Shown piece after piece: positions 44,521-56,763 of a DNA stretch of 64,000 nucleotides (positions within the stretch are counted from its first letter, which is position 1; every line of letters starts with the position of its first letter). Below the pieces are notes generated by a model, which was not told the DNA's origin, searched no databases, and saw only the letters and a program-made list of their open reading frames with translations. Where the stretch lies: positions 9,346,034 to 9,410,033 of the forward strand of contig JAKSZT010054324.1 of assembly GCA_026826555.1 (NCBI GenBank), in the 5' to 3' direction. Source of the DNA: Tolypeutes matacus (taxonomy: Eukaryota; Chordata; Mammalia; Cingulata; Chlamyphoridae). A program made the translations under genes and the position numbers.

Positions 44521-46450
44521 CCTTTGTTCTAAAATTACTTGAAGAAAAAGACAAGTTTTTTACTATTCTACTAGGTTTCAAAAGTTAAAGTCAGGAATTA
44601 GATCCTGATGTGTAACTTGAATACCATTTGTACTGATTTCAGTCTCTTCTGAATTCCCCTGGCTTCAATAGAAGAGAAGATGCTTTCTGACAACCCACTA
44701 TAATCATTCATTTAAATTATATCTGAAGGGGCTTAGGAATTTGGAGGAAGTTTGCTGAGTAAGATGGAAGATGCAGACTATTTTCCTCACTGAATAATCA
44801 GTATCTTTCAAAAAATGCCCATTGAGAACTATGAGCTGATTAAAAAACCAAGTTATAGTAGACTAGGCTGAGCCCTACATCAAGGATATGTCTATGGTGA
44901 GAGTCAGAAAATAATCCCCCACTGAGTTCAAAAGTAAGGGCAGCTTTGAGGACAGCGCTTGAGCAAGAGAGGGGCTTATTCATTCTGAAAGCCACAATGG
45001 AAGCACTCACCATTTCCGCTCACAGTGATTCAGGCAAGAAGGCCAAGGCATTTGACACTGGTCACATAAATGTGCCATTATATCTCTTGTTCTTGTAACA
45101 GGGACCTGTGGAAGAACAATTCAGAACTGAAATAGAAATAGCAAGAGCAATAGAAATGTGGCAGATGAACTTTGCCTGGCTGTGATGGCAAGGCTGCATT
45201 TGGAGCTCTGAATTTTGAATATTTACAAAGAGCATGAAAGCTCTCAGCCATTAGTATATTGTCCTGTTACCAGGAAGTGCCTGGTCCAGCATAGAGCAGT
45301 GTGGGGTGTAGAAAAAATCAACAAGGGTTAGAAATACTAATCAAGGACAAGGGAGAAGCCAGGTGAATACCGGCACAGCCCTCTACCTTGGCCACAGCTG
45401 CTTAGGAATTTCACCTATACCCTGGGGATAAAGGTTTGGAAGTTAACATCAGAGCATATTGCAGTTTATATATATAGTTTTTTAAAAAGTTACTTATAAT
45501 TTGTTATTGTTTTGTATGCTCAAGGAAATCTCAAAACAACTCAGTGATTATGAAAAGTTTCCAATTGTCTGGAGGAAAATTTTAGTCTCCAGCCAGTCAA
45601 CAAGTTGTGTTCAGAATATCTTGGTATTTTTTAAAATCTTTTGAGATTGATGGACTGTTTCAGTTTTCTTTCAGATATTTGTCTTTAAATTGAGAGTCTT
45701 TCAAACATTTCACATAAGTGGATATATTTGCATCTGCACTCTGTATCAGTTTCCAGTCAAATGGGAAAATCAGTAATAGATCTTTCCGTCATCTCCTCCT
45801 CTCTCTCCCCAGTCCCATGCCCTGATTCCTGGACCATCTCTCTGATAGGTGGTGGGAAAAGAATCAAAACGGATATTTTAGGATATTTCTGTTTTATTCA
45901 TGGCCCTCCCACCACTCAAAAAGCGAATCCTCTAAATAATGAAGTTAAGACAATGGGTTGCACTTATTCCAAATGATGGGCACAATTTTAGTCCTGGCAA
46001 TTTTAGTCTGAAGTATTTTTGGGAAAAGCTCTGTATGCTATGAAAATTAATTGTCCAGGAGGCCTCAATTTTAAAGTTTGTTTCCTCTCATACATGGGTA
46101 TAATGCTGCTCTGTACCCAAAAATGCTGGCACATATAGAGCATTTCAGTTGAAAATCCTTTAAGGCAGTGAGCAATGTGGCTAAGCCTCTTGTCTTAGTG
46201 GGCTTTGTCATGGTCCTGGTCATTCTGATGACTGACAGACAGACATTTGATCAGAGGGAGTTATCCCCTGAACCTATCAGGAGACACATCCCAGCCTTAC
46301 CCCTCTGGAGTGCAAATGAGTTACTTTCAGAGTTGGAGCCCTTTGAGGAAGGGAGCCCGTGGCTGGAGATGAATGCTCTCTGCCAGATTGTTATATTTAA
46401 GGAGTGCTTGCTTGTTCCACTTTCTTGTTTCAGCAGATTTCCTTTTACCG
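44521..46450. other. Intergenic sequence, no gene recognised
   Basis: Nearly 2 kb without recognised repeats. The plus frames at 45728-45976 and 46168-46494 have no family features. Confidence 0.45.
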
Positions 46451-46454
46451 TGGA

Positions 46455-46620
46455 GACTATCTTTTTATTTATTTATTTTATTATTATTTATTAGAGAAGT
46501 TGTAGGGTTACAGCAAAATCATGCAGAAAATAGAGTTCCCATATACCACACCTATCAGTAATACCATGCATTAATGTGATACATTTGTTACAATCGATGA
46601 AAGAATTTTATTATAATTGG
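46455..46620 (-). mobile_element. Antisense L1-type 3' end, short
   Basis: T/A-rich left edge (antisense tail), then AGAGAAGTTGTAGGGTTACA, ATCATGCAGAAAATAGAG and TTCCCATATACCACA, matching 25224-25290. Confidence 0.7.
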
Positions 46621-47040
46621 ACTATTTGCCTTGATAAGGGCAAGCTGAAAGCATGTGAATTAATGGGGAAGGAATTGCTCGTTTTGATGTTTCGGTGAGC
46701 CTTTCTAAGATGAGCTTTCTATCATTCAGCACTAGTGCATTTAAAGATGATTCGAAATATTTTCTCAATATTGGTTGTTCTAGATTTTTTTTTTTAACCT
46801 GCTGTGTTTTATACCACTTTCATGCCTACTTTTTAGTAGTTCTCATGAAGGAAGGTATAAAATTCAGAAAGGTGAAACTATTACCCTGGTGTAGGAAGAG
46901 AAAAACTATTCAAAGAACCAAATGGAAGGGGCTAAAGATTTGTGCTCCATTTACTGATGTCTAATTATCTGTCTGATGGGAAGAATTCTGTGATTCCTAT
47001 TTGGCTTATGAGCTTTGGATTCCTGAATGGAAATCTGATA
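46621..47040. other. Intergenic sequence, no gene recognised
   Basis: No supported element. Confidence 0.4.
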
Positions 47041-47044
47041 GGGC

Positions 47045-47215
47045 AATGGTTTTTAACCATGTTTGGGTCACAGATCTCTTTGAGAATCTGATAAATGTTA
47101 ATGGATCCTCTCTTGAGAAAAATATACACACATGATTTTCCCAAAACTCAGGGTAAGCACTTGATGTCTGTCAGTGAACCCCAAATTAGAAATCTATGCC
47201 TTAAAGCATAAAGGA
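47045..47215 (+). mobile_element. hAT-type non-autonomous transposon fragment
   Basis: GGTTTTTAACCATGTTTGGG, CTCTTTGAGAATCTGATAAA, then TGGATCCTCTCTTGAGAAAA and a CAGTGAACCCCAAATTAG end, in the style of MER1-group elements. The right inverted repeat is eroded. Confidence 0.5.
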
Positions 47216-47393
47216 ATTAGAATGATGTAGTTATTAGGTCTTGGTAGCAAAGTTATTCTACTGTTTGGATGGCCAAGGACTTAGACTCTAAGCTGAGTGT
47301 CAGTAAATATGAGCTTCCCTTAGTGATTCTGCTTGCACTGAGAATTACATGATTCCTGGAAGCACAGAAAGGTTTACGGTGAGTGACTGGAAG

Positions 47394-47587
47394 CAGGGCG
47401 TCTTAACCTTTTTTGTTCCACAGACCTCTTTGCCAGTCAGGTGAAAATCATAGACCCTTCTCAGAATGTAGTGGGAGATACAACATCAGAGGTCAGAGAA
47501 AATAAAGATAATAAGTTGACTTTTTAACATTCAAGCTCTCAGACCCCCGGAAATCTTTCCCCGTGGACCCCTGCTTGAGAACCCTTG
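47394..47587 (-). mobile_element. hAT element, internally deleted copy, antisense
   Basis: Its left end CAGGGCGTCTTAACC and the following TTTGTTCCACAGACC, CTTTGCCAGTCAGGTGAAAA match the reverse complement of the right end of the element at 56764-57273, and its right end matches that element's left end. Only 194 bases remain against 510, so the middle has been lost. Confidence 0.8.
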
Positions 47588-47589
47588 GA

Positions 47590-48140
47590 CTAGAGCCTCC
47601 TCAACAGTATCAGACATGAAGCAATTAGTTGTTTCAGGGAAAGTGTCATGGTGCTGCATAAAGAAAGATATGTTTTTAGTGGTTCTTCTAGCAGAAGAGC
47701 TATTGCCACAGCTCAGAGACATGCCAACATGTACAATAGATAAAGGAGAGGGAGTAGGAGAGGGGAGAGCACTTAGGGTGATATTCAAGCTCTGTTTCAG
47801 AACCTTAGATGTATTTATATCTGCTTGCTCCAGGTCATGTGTTCCTAGGGAAGATAGATGATGTGCAAGGAAGAGTGGAACCCTGTATTACCGTAGGTCA
47901 AAGGATTGGGGGTAGTAACTCTCTTTCATTAATTTGAGGCCAGTATACAAGATACTAAGTTAGCTTTCTGACTGGCATTTAGATCCTGTCCAATTCACAG
48001 GTAGGCAACAAAACCATGCAGTTATCTGCAGTTTAAAAAGGGGATGCAAAGTAGCTCAGACAATGAACATGAGCAGAATCTAATAACCCACAGCAGTGTG
48101 ATATAGTTTTACATTGAAATAAACTTTCCCTACAGTCACC
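47590..48140. other. Intergenic sequence, no gene recognised
   Basis: No supported element. Confidence 0.4.
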
Positions 48141-48298
48141 TTTTTTTTTTTTTTTTTTTATCAAAGATAACCTTAAAAAGATTATTCTTAATCATAAAAT
48201 AACCCTGGTTTCATTAGAGTTGGCCTGATTATTTACAATGGTGCAGCAGGAATGGCAATTTACCATGAAGGTCTTTTTTTTTTTTTTTTTTTTTTTTT
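48141..48298. repeat. Two long T runs
   Basis: T19 at 48141-48159 and T25 at 48274-48298, 114 bases apart. They may be the antisense tails of two retrotransposed pieces, but no source sequence was recognised. Confidence 0.7.
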
Positions 48299-48299
48299 A

Positions 48300-50230
48300 A
48301 TTGCTTTGCTGGTAGTTTTTATAAGGAACCTGAGAGTGGACTTTTAAAAGTCTCTTGAGACTGGGAAACCAAGTCAAGAACTTGACACCAGATTTTACCT
48401 GCAGTCCAGAAAGTAACTTTCTTTACTAACCTATAAACCTGGGAACCTGGAGCTAGGTACCAGACCGGATTTTCTAAGAGGGTTTTATAAGCTTTGGCTC
48501 ATAAAATCATCCTTAGTTCCTTAAAAGTATCTGGTTATATTGATTCAATGAGCATCATTCTCAAACATAGCATCCCAGTGAAAGCCTTGTTTATATAACC
48601 AGTATTTCCAATTGTGTCCTGTTAACAAGGAGGACAGATTCTAATTGAACTTATGCAAATAAGTATTTTGTCATAAAAATAAGAATATTCAACAAAAGTT
48701 ATTAAATAGGAAAATGGGTCACCGTGAAACAATATTTGGTTTCCTTTTTAATCAAAGTGACAATAGAAGAGTAAACAGAAATTAATATAGTTGTAAAAAC
48801 AAGACTTAGTTCTTTTAAAAGTGAAGATTTGTTTTCTAACACAATAAAGGATGATAAGGTCCTTATAAATATCAATAACAACATTTTTCTAGATAAGACA
48901 TTGAATCTTTGCCTTCTAGGCAGATTACTCAGATGGTTAAGAAAAACCGTTTACAATCTCTTACTATGAGTAGACCAATAATTTAAGAACTTTGTCATTT
49001 TAACAGAGAGAAAACCAAATTCTAGTTTTGCATGAGGATACTGTTTGGTAAGAAAACTCTTAAAAACCTCATAAGCCTATCAAATCTTAACCAACATTGA
49101 CCATAACAAATAAAATTCCTTTTCTATAAACCTTTTACTTTTTAAAAAATATCCATTCAGATCCTAAATAGTCCTGCTTCTCTTTCTGCCACAATGGGTC
49201 ATTTTACTTTAGGACAAACGCTACTCTCCTCTTTTTTAAGGAAAGGCATCCTGCATGCGGAACATCCCTGCATACCTGAGTTGCCAAAAAGATCTTTGAA
49301 GCTGTCTTCAAAGAAACATCCTGCAAAACACAATTATTTTTAAAATAAAATTTGTTCAAAATAATAACGCAATTTGGTTAAACACAAAATTACATTTTTC
49401 ATCATCTTAAAGACCGGTAGATATAACGTTAGTTCATTTTATTAGTAAACCTGTATCAATTTAGGAAGAACATACCCAAGTAGAACAAAATTGTGATTGT
49501 ATTGTACTTTACTGTGATAATTCAGAGGGCAGAATTATTTTTATCTAATTAACAATATTAAACTAGTCCCACCTGTCAAAGATTTATCTGAATTATGTGA
49601 ACTTGAATTTTATTTTTAACATTTGGTTTTAGTTCTATGGATACTCTTTTTTATTGGAAATATTACAAGTTTGGTTTCCTTAATTTCTAGGACATTAGGA
49701 GTATTAATTTTATATGTAAAGCACTTATTTATCTTTAAGCCACTTTGAATAGCACTCTTTCAAGGAATTTTATAAATTAATTTGGTAATACTGTCTGGAA
49801 GTAGGCAAAAATATATCAAACATATAAACAGACACAAATAGAGAGCTTATAGTTTAATTTAGAATTTTCCATTCATGAGTCAGACATAAAAACAGACACA
49901 TAGAAGACAGAAATACAAAAGTCACTAGTTTATATGTTATTTTTAGATTCTTGGAATTTCTTAGTAGACTCTGAGTACCAATTAAAATAGGCATCCCATT
50001 TGACCTAAGTCAGGAGCTCTTTATCTCAAGTGTACCTCTGAGATGAGTAAAGTTGTCTAATTGGAATGTTCTCCATCATGGCCATTGCAATGCTAGATTG
50101 TCTTTGGTGAGGTTTTGCCATTTGGTCAGATAGACACAGCTTTTGGTCCCATAATTTTTGAACATGTAATATGTTGAGGTGCCAGAGGGTGAAGAATCAA
50201 CATTTTTAGAGTTTGAGGATCCCATCTTTA
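48300..50230 (-). mobile_element. Second endogenous retrovirus remnant, gag side
   Basis: On the minus strand an ATG at 50225 starts a frame with an MG-serine N-terminus, a CVYLTKW-like block and an LALQWP motif near 50085, followed by an in-frame stop and then a leucine-rich continuation to about 49990. This fits the matrix part of a retroviral Gag. Farther in, 49380-49475 and 49680-49800 resemble the first retrovirus copy (17200-17300 and 17760-17860). Many stops make it dead. The left limit is uncertain. Confidence 0.65.
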
Positions 50231-50550
50231 TCATTTCACCTCTTACATTGTATATGGACAAAGAAACCAGCAGTAGCAAAAATGAAACTGTGTACTGAAC
50301 TAAAGGCTAAGGAATCAGACTCAAAATTTGAACCTTTGTGTCAATTATGATTGACCCACTAACCTTTGGGCTAACAGCTAGTGAGACTAGAGAGCTCGAA
50401 CACAGAGTGGAGCTTGAGAGAAACTCACTTATGACCCTTGGTGAGGAGGACAGAAAACTTCTAAGGTTTAGTGGCGCTTTCACCTGTCTTTCTTTTTGTC
50501 TCCAGTGCTGTCAGCAGTCACCTTCGGGCCCCTTTGTGGTCACCAAAACT
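50231..50550 (-). other. Retroviral leader and primer-binding region
   Basis: On the minus strand, after the LTR end, the sequence reads TTTGGTGACCACAAAGGGG (about 50531-50549), positioned like a primer-binding site, then about 300 bases of leader before the Gag ATG. The tRNA that would match was not determined. Confidence 0.5.
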
Positions 50551-51080
50551 GATAAAAGAAAAACTTTTCACAGCTTTATTGAGTGATTCATGAATCAGGT
50601 AGCATCCTAATTCAGAAAGCTCCACCAAGGAGGTTGAAGGAGAAGTTCGTATGGGGCTAATGTGGAAGCACGTGTAGAAATGCTCTGATTATATTTCCAT
50701 TTTGCTTAGTGGTGAGGGGGTCTTTCAAAGTCGGAGGTGGGTACCTGCTTAGAAATGAGAAAGTTAGCTGGTAATAACGGATGGACTGTAATTTGGTTAT
50801 CTGGGCAAGCTGGGCATTTACAGGAAATAGAAACTTGCTTAGGTTTTTGGTTTCACTGACATGGGATTTAGCATGGGCACCTCCATGTTGGCCCTATGAG
50901 ATTTTATTTATCAATGATAAGCCTGAGAAATCCAGTGTGAATTTTACAGCACATCTCAGTTGGATGATCACATTTCAGGTGCTCAATTGCTTCCTGGGGT
51001 TAGTGATTAATATATTGTTTGGGCACAGATTAAAGCGGTCCAGGCCACTAGCTGCAGGATAATGTAACTGTGTTTTGGTT
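50551..51080 (-). mobile_element. Retroviral 5' LTR, minus strand
   Basis: On the minus strand a polyadenylation signal AATAAAGC (plus 50573-50580) lies about 20 bases before the LTR end and primer-binding region, as in retroviral R-U5. The upstream limit near 51080 is a guess; no target duplication was identified. Confidence 0.5.
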
Positions 51081-51149
51081 CATCATCTCTTGATCAATTT
51101 TGGATGCTAACTGCATATGGTGTCCCAGAAGTCACTCCTTTATTCAGAC

Positions 51150-51730
51150 ATTTACTTATTCATTCACTCACCTGTTCTTTGAACAAACATTTATTGAGCA
51201 CCTATAATGTGTAAGGAACTGAACTGAGGGACAGGGGCATGGTGACTATGAAGATGAGACTATTGAGTATTGGAGACAGGGCTGCAAACAAATATTTGCA
51301 AAATACTATGAAAAGAGGACTAACTGGAGCAGTGACTGGCCATGGAACTGAAAATGGCTATATCAGAATTTCTGATGGGGGTGGAGTAGTAGATCCCCTG
51401 GGTGTTTCAAACACCTGCGGGTGTTTCTCTCACAGGAGGACGTCAATGTCCTCCCCACCTGCTTTCTGATATAGAATCCTACTGAGCCACCACTACTGAG
51501 AGGATCCTGCCAGATTCATGGGGGGTGCTGGGGTACAAAGAAAGTTGAAGGACATTGAATTGGGAGGATATACAGATTGTTGTGGGACATGGAGGGGAAC
51601 AGGGGCGACTCCATGGAGAAGGTGGTACTCTTGCTGCATTCTGAAGGATGAGAAGTTTGTCAGTTCAGAGAAGGACATTCGGGGCAAAGGATACAATGTG
51701 AAAAGGTATGGAAACAGGAAAGGGGGAATG
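51150..51730 (+). mobile_element. L2 3' end
   Basis: CATTTATTGAGCACCTATAA, TGTGTAAGGAACTGAACTG, then a GGGCTGCAAACAAATATTTG block and further downstream a CTGCATTCTGAAGGATGAG stretch. Typical L2, moderately diverged. Open frames inside are incidental. Confidence 0.7.
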
Positions 51731-51739
51731 TGCTATATT

Positions 51740-54045
51740 TTGGGAACACTGAAGATCTGTGTAACTGCATCATAGTGGGGGTATATATGTATGTGTAAAG
51801 TGTGCTGCATACGCCACTGAAAAGTTTGCACCCAATCTCTTTAGAGAATAAGTAATCATTGTGTCCACAATCAATACTTTCCGCACAGTCAAATTCAAAT
51901 TTCAGGAATAGCCTGCATTAGAATTTCATCTCTCTGGCCCTAACTACACAAGAATTTGCAGACATTGATATGAACCAGTGGCTGAAAGAAATTCCCCCAG
52001 CCAACTAGTTTATCTTGTTAGTGACATGAATAATCAAATTCAATTGGATTTAACAAGCTGTAACACACTGTCAAAAGCCATTAGCAATACAAGAGCCTCC
52101 AGCCATAAAGAACCCATTTTTTGTATATTTTAGAATTTTCCTTATGAAAGGCAAACCTCAAACTAAAGGCAACAATGTGTTTCATTTATGTGCCCTGAGT
52201 CTGCAAAGGTCTTCTCATCAGCAATGTGGTTTGATGTTTTTGTTTGTTTTCTTTCTTTTTTCTGGAAAACTAGGAGCAGTGCTGTCTGCTTGAGAATCTC
52301 ACATATATAATGCTTTCTTGGAAGGATTAAAAACCTGGATATGTCAAAGTTTGCACATTATCCAGATTCTGAGAAGTAAAAAAATGGAGGGAGGGCCATA
52401 ACCCAGACCATAGAGAAACCTGACACCCTCAACTGCCTTTCCAGAGATTCTTTTACCCACTTCCTGGAACCACTGTGTTGTATTTCCCCTGACCAAATAG
52501 TGTCATACATCTCCTAAAATTCACATGCTTGCCAATTTCCTGCAGATATGCAGGTAGAGAGGTTGGCTACTGTAATTGACAAGCTGCCAATGACTCATGG
52601 GGCTGGCAGGAATGGAAAACATTGGCAGAGCTATATAAAAACTGTAAATGAGCTGCAAATGGACACACATTAAACAGTCCTAGTGCCACTTTAAATTGAT
52701 GGGTTTCCTTTAAAGAAAATACCACTGCAGGGCGAAAGTGATATACAATGTCTTCTATTTAATAACTTTACTTAAATGTCAAGAGGATAGAGATTATTTA
52801 TGCCTGCCTGATACGTTTCAAATATACACTCCTTTCCTGCTGAAATGAACAGTTAAGCCAAATACACAAGATGCAACATAAACCCACAACACCATTTTCA
52901 CTTCTCTTAATGCCCACTATGGGTTCATTTTCACAAAGTGCCAGCGAGCAGCTTTAAAAATAACATCTGTGCATCAGGCACCCTTGCTCTCTAGTCCTTC
53001 ATACAGATTTTATCTCCCGTGAAGTTTAGGCAGGAGAAGGTGAGCTCCAGTCTTAACTGTATCCTCTTGTATTAGAGATTTAGCTAAATCCTTTAGGCTT
53101 AAACTTGACCTTTGTTTAGAAAATAAATGTTGGATTTCCAAGGTCAAGCTGTGAGAGTGCAACAAACGCTGCCAAGGATCCTTAAAGACAACTCGTGTGT
53201 TTTGGGGTAAGAAAATGCCTTAAAGTGTTATTTGAAGTACTGGGGAAATAGGTTCCTGGGAGGCCTCCTTAGTCCCAGCTGTGTCACCGCAAGCACCCCA
53301 GGCCTGCTATGGGGGCACTGTTTGTCTTCCCTGTTTTATGGGGCACTGGAATCATAAATGCCATGGTCAGTTGGGATTCTCATGACCTGGCTTCCCATTT
53401 TCGACACCTAGAGGCGATCTTGAATCTCTCGACTTTAAGAACAAAATTAAGGATTGGTTGAAACGACTGAAACTACTTTTTGGAAGGGGAACTAAATAGA
53501 GTTGACAGTACATGAACTTATGCATAATTATTTACTATAAACTCTAAGTAAACTTTGTAAGTTTCTGCCAGAATTTTGAATCTTTTTTCAGAAGAGTAAG
53601 CAATTGTGTTGGCTAATTGTGTCCGGTTTGGTCTCATTTGGGTGTCTAGTCTCACCTGTATGACCCTTGCTATGCGCAACTTCGTATCCTGGTGATTAAT
53701 AGTAATAGCAAAAACTTCTCGGTCATTGGATTATTTTACTTATGGTCTTTAGGAAGTGTTTTAAAAGAAGGTGACAGAGGGCCCCCACACTGCTTGCCTC
53801 TGGGTAACCCCCCCGCCCCCCGAATGACTTCTCTTTCTACTTGCTTTGATCTGCTACTTTCTGCCTCTCTTGGGACACTGATTGCTCTCTCTCATTCAAT
53901 CTGCTGCCGCTGTATTCTTCTTAATATAGAGCTGGAAGAATTTGTTTAATTTTATTCCCTTTGGAAGGAATAATAACTCCCAGACTTAGTTTGAGTTGAA
54001 AAATGGCTTCACCACTTGGTAGAGAGATGGATGCTATGATATTTA
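51740..54045. other. Repeat-poor intergenic sequence, possible regulatory DNA
   Basis: About 2.3 kb with no recognised transposon, unlike its surroundings. At 52591-52597 there is a perfect AP-1 site TGACTCA, with a TEAD-type GGAATG at 52609-52614 and a TATAAAAA at about 52634. This could be a conserved enhancer, but it is only an inference from motifs and repeat absence. The plus frame at 53692-53949 is not supported as coding. Confidence 0.35.
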
Positions 54046-54050
54046 CTGTG

Positions 54051-54451
54051 TGTGATGGTTTAGAACTATAGGTACCCCAGAAAAACGTGTTCTTAAAGTT
54101 AATCCTTCCTGTAGGTGTGAACCCATTGTGAGAAGAATCTTTTGATGAGGCTGCTTCAGTTAAGGTGTGGCCCACCTCAGTCAGAATGGTTCTTAATCCT
54201 ATTACTGGAGTCCCTTATAAGAGAATGAAATTCAGACAGAGAAAAGCCAAAGAAGCAAGAAACTGAAATCAATGAAGCGTGGAAGAGAACAGAGAGATCA
54301 GCAGAGGCTGCCATGTATCTTGCCAGGTCACAGAGGAGCCAAGGATCGCTGGCAGAAAGCATCGCCTTGAGGATGCCTTGATTTGGACATTTTCCCAGCC
54401 TCAAAATCATGAGCATTAGTGTTTGCTTAAGCAGCCTAAGTAACTAAAGCA
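54051..54451 (+). mobile_element. Solo LTR (MaLR-like), plus strand
   Basis: It starts TGTGATGGTTTAGAAC and ends AGTAACTAAAGCA, 401 bases, flanked by CTGTG (54046-54050 and 54452-54456). It is the same family as 9866-10293 in the opposite orientation (GTGAACCCATTGTGAG, AGTTAAGGTGTGGCCCACC, ATGCCTTGATTTGGACATTT). Confidence 0.88.
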
Positions 54452-54456
54452 CTGTG

Positions 54457-55180
54457 TAAACACTATTGAGTTTCCTTCTTGGCTGCAGAGATTCAAGGGT
54501 ATTACTCTTTAAAAACCATTCTTGGCTTTATGTGATAGCCCACAGTGACACAAATTATTTTAAGGAATATTCTGAAATACTCCTCAAATGCTTTTAAATA
54601 CAAAAAAGAATTTAATAGACATCTTCTGATACTTTAGGAAGAAATGGGCTGTGATATCAAATTTAAATAATCAATCAACAAATATTTATTGCAAAGACCT
54701 ATATCATACCTCTATTGACATGTCTATATTCTGCTGGCCTGATGGAATATGTAGAAATAATATTTTTTCTGTTATATCACTGTGATATAAGAAAATTTTC
54801 ATGCAATTATCAAACACGCTTTAAAATGCTTATTGTGTAGGTTCTGTGAGCTAAATATGACATAATGAAGCAGCAGTTTTAACACAGATAGCATAATAAA
54901 TTATGTGCAAGATTTTGTGGGCATATATGTAGGTATGTATGTATACTTTAGCTTTCTATAGTGTATATATATCTACTGATTGAAAGCCACTTACACACAC
55001 ACACACAAACAAAGAACATTAATATCTCCTAATATTCCAGTTGTTAAAAAGTTCATGTCCATGCACACATTCTGGGGGTACTTCTTGTGTGAAATCGCAC
55101 ACTGACATAATCATTTTTATTCTTGTATTGCCTTTCTATTGCTCCACAGCATTTATGAGTACTAGGCACACTATATTTAA
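54457..55180. other. Intergenic sequence, no gene recognised
   Basis: A/T-rich. A short (AC)n lies at about 54991-55007. Nothing else supported. Confidence 0.4.
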
Positions 55181-55182
55181 CC

Positions 55183-55330
55183 TATTTATTTACATTGTCT
55201 ATCTTCTCTGCCTAGAATGAAGTGCCATGAGGGCAGGGATTTTCGTCTATTTTGTTCACTGCTATATGTTCAGTGCCTGGCTCTTGGAGTAGCTCCATAA
55301 ACATGTTTAAATGAAAGAATGAATTAGCTA
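55183..55330 (+). mobile_element. L2 3' tail
   Basis: GTGCCATGAGGGCAGGGATT, TTTGTTCACTGCTATATGTT, CAGTGCCTGGCTC and AAATGAAAGAATGAATTAG: the L2 terminal sequence. Confidence 0.8.
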
Positions 55331-55838
55331 TTAATATTTTTGTTACTTTTGTTATTAATATTAGGTTCTGTTTTATCTATTTTCCTAGGTGTTCTAAAAG
55401 CCAACCCAGGATTGAGCCAGAATGCATTAGACTGCTTGAGAGAAGACCCTGCCTGCAAAATTAATTTTAGACTTATTCTCTGGCATGCTGTCCTCAGCCT
55501 TTACTGAGGAACATCAAAAGAAATGGACCTTTAAAATATATGTATTGTTGGCTATTGTTGTAGATATTATTCATTATTTTGTAACGTCATTTCTGTGCAG
55601 ATCAATGGAGAAATTTCTCTCTGCTATTAGTTTCCGACTTATTGGGGCAATTGGTTTATTTTCAATTTGTGGACACGTGGAATCCAATAACTGATGGTGT
55701 TTCCTTCCTCATGTTGGCTTCCAGAAAACATAGAATAAAACATGTACTCCACCACCAACAAGGATAGCCTTTATGCCATGTTTTATCTAGCTACTAGCTC
55801 TGTTTGCTTTGCAATTTTTATTTTCCTTTTGCCTTTTT
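55331..55838. other. Intergenic sequence, no gene recognised
   Basis: The plus frame 55485-55694 shows hydrophobic runs but no recognised family or splice sites. Confidence 0.35.
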
Positions 55839-55839
55839 C

Positions 55840-56335
55840 TTCACAAAGATACTTAGATTACACAAATGTCACATAAAAAATATAGGGGATTCCCATAAGC
55901 CCTGCTCCCCATATCTCCTACATTTTCTCACATTAATAACATCCTTCATTAGTGAGGTGAATTCATTGCAATTGATGAACACATTTTGGAGCATTGCCAC
56001 TAAGTGTGGATTACAGTTTCCACTGAAATTTACACTCTCTCCCACCCAATTCTGTAGGTTATGGCAAGATATATAATGGCCTGCATCTGTCGTTGCAATG
56101 TCATTTAGGACATTCCCAAGTCCCGAAAATGCCCCTGTATTACACCTATTTTTCCCTTTCCCTGCCCTCAGAACCTCCAGTGGCCACTGCCTCCACATCA
56201 ATGTTATAATTTTTTCCATTGCTAGACTCACAATAAGTCTATAGTAGAATAAGAGAAAGTCTGCTTTAGTCCATAGTTCATTCCCCAGTCCTGAGGAGTC
56301 TGGGATGGTGATGTCCACTCCACCTCTAATTGAGA
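55840..56335 (-). mobile_element. L1 3' UTR, antisense
   Basis: TATAGGGGATTCCCATAAGCC, TAATAACATCCTTCATTAGTG, AATTGATGAACACATTTTGG and ACACTCTCTCCCACCCAATT give the reverse complement of the L1 terminal 3' UTR seen at 4170-4530 and 19316-19602. The part toward 56330 extends farther into the 3' UTR than the copy at 14.3 kb. The antisense 149-codon frame (55869-56318) is simply L1 3' UTR read through. Confidence 0.85.
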
Positions 56336-56554
56336 CTTTTGCCTTATTTTTGTTGATTATTTTAATTTCATGTTAACTTGTTATATTCTAGTATCTGCAA
56401 AAGTCTCCTTAAATCCTTTTTTGTGTAGTAAACAAATTGATATAAACTTAACAATATTAAATTTAGTAAGCCCTTCATTCCTAGAATTATTCTTATTGTG
56501 ATAGCAATAACAGTAAATTAGTATTTAAAATTGTGTTCATAGATACGACTTACA

Positions 56555-56725
56555 GAAATCATGTGAAGCAAGCAGTTTAGGAATCATACATTCATATTGT
56601 AGCATGGGAAACTGAGGCATAGAGTGGTCATGTGATTTATCTAAATCTAAATGGCTAACTAAACTGAGGAAGCCAGAGAGAATATAGGTCTTCTAATTAT
56701 TCCTCCAAGGCACTCAGCTTTGGTT
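56555..56725 (-). mobile_element. MIR SINE (antisense)
   Basis: Contains GGGAAACTGAGGCATAGAG, GTGGTCATGTGATTTATCT and TGGCTAACTAAACTGAGGA, the antisense MIR core. Confidence 0.65.
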
Positions 56726-56763
56726 TATCTTCCTACTCTTGGTTTAGATTTTTTCAATTAGAT

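Noticed and set aside
55869..56318. Antisense 149-codon frame
   Set aside because: It lies wholly in an antisense L1 3' UTR that recurs elsewhere in the window.
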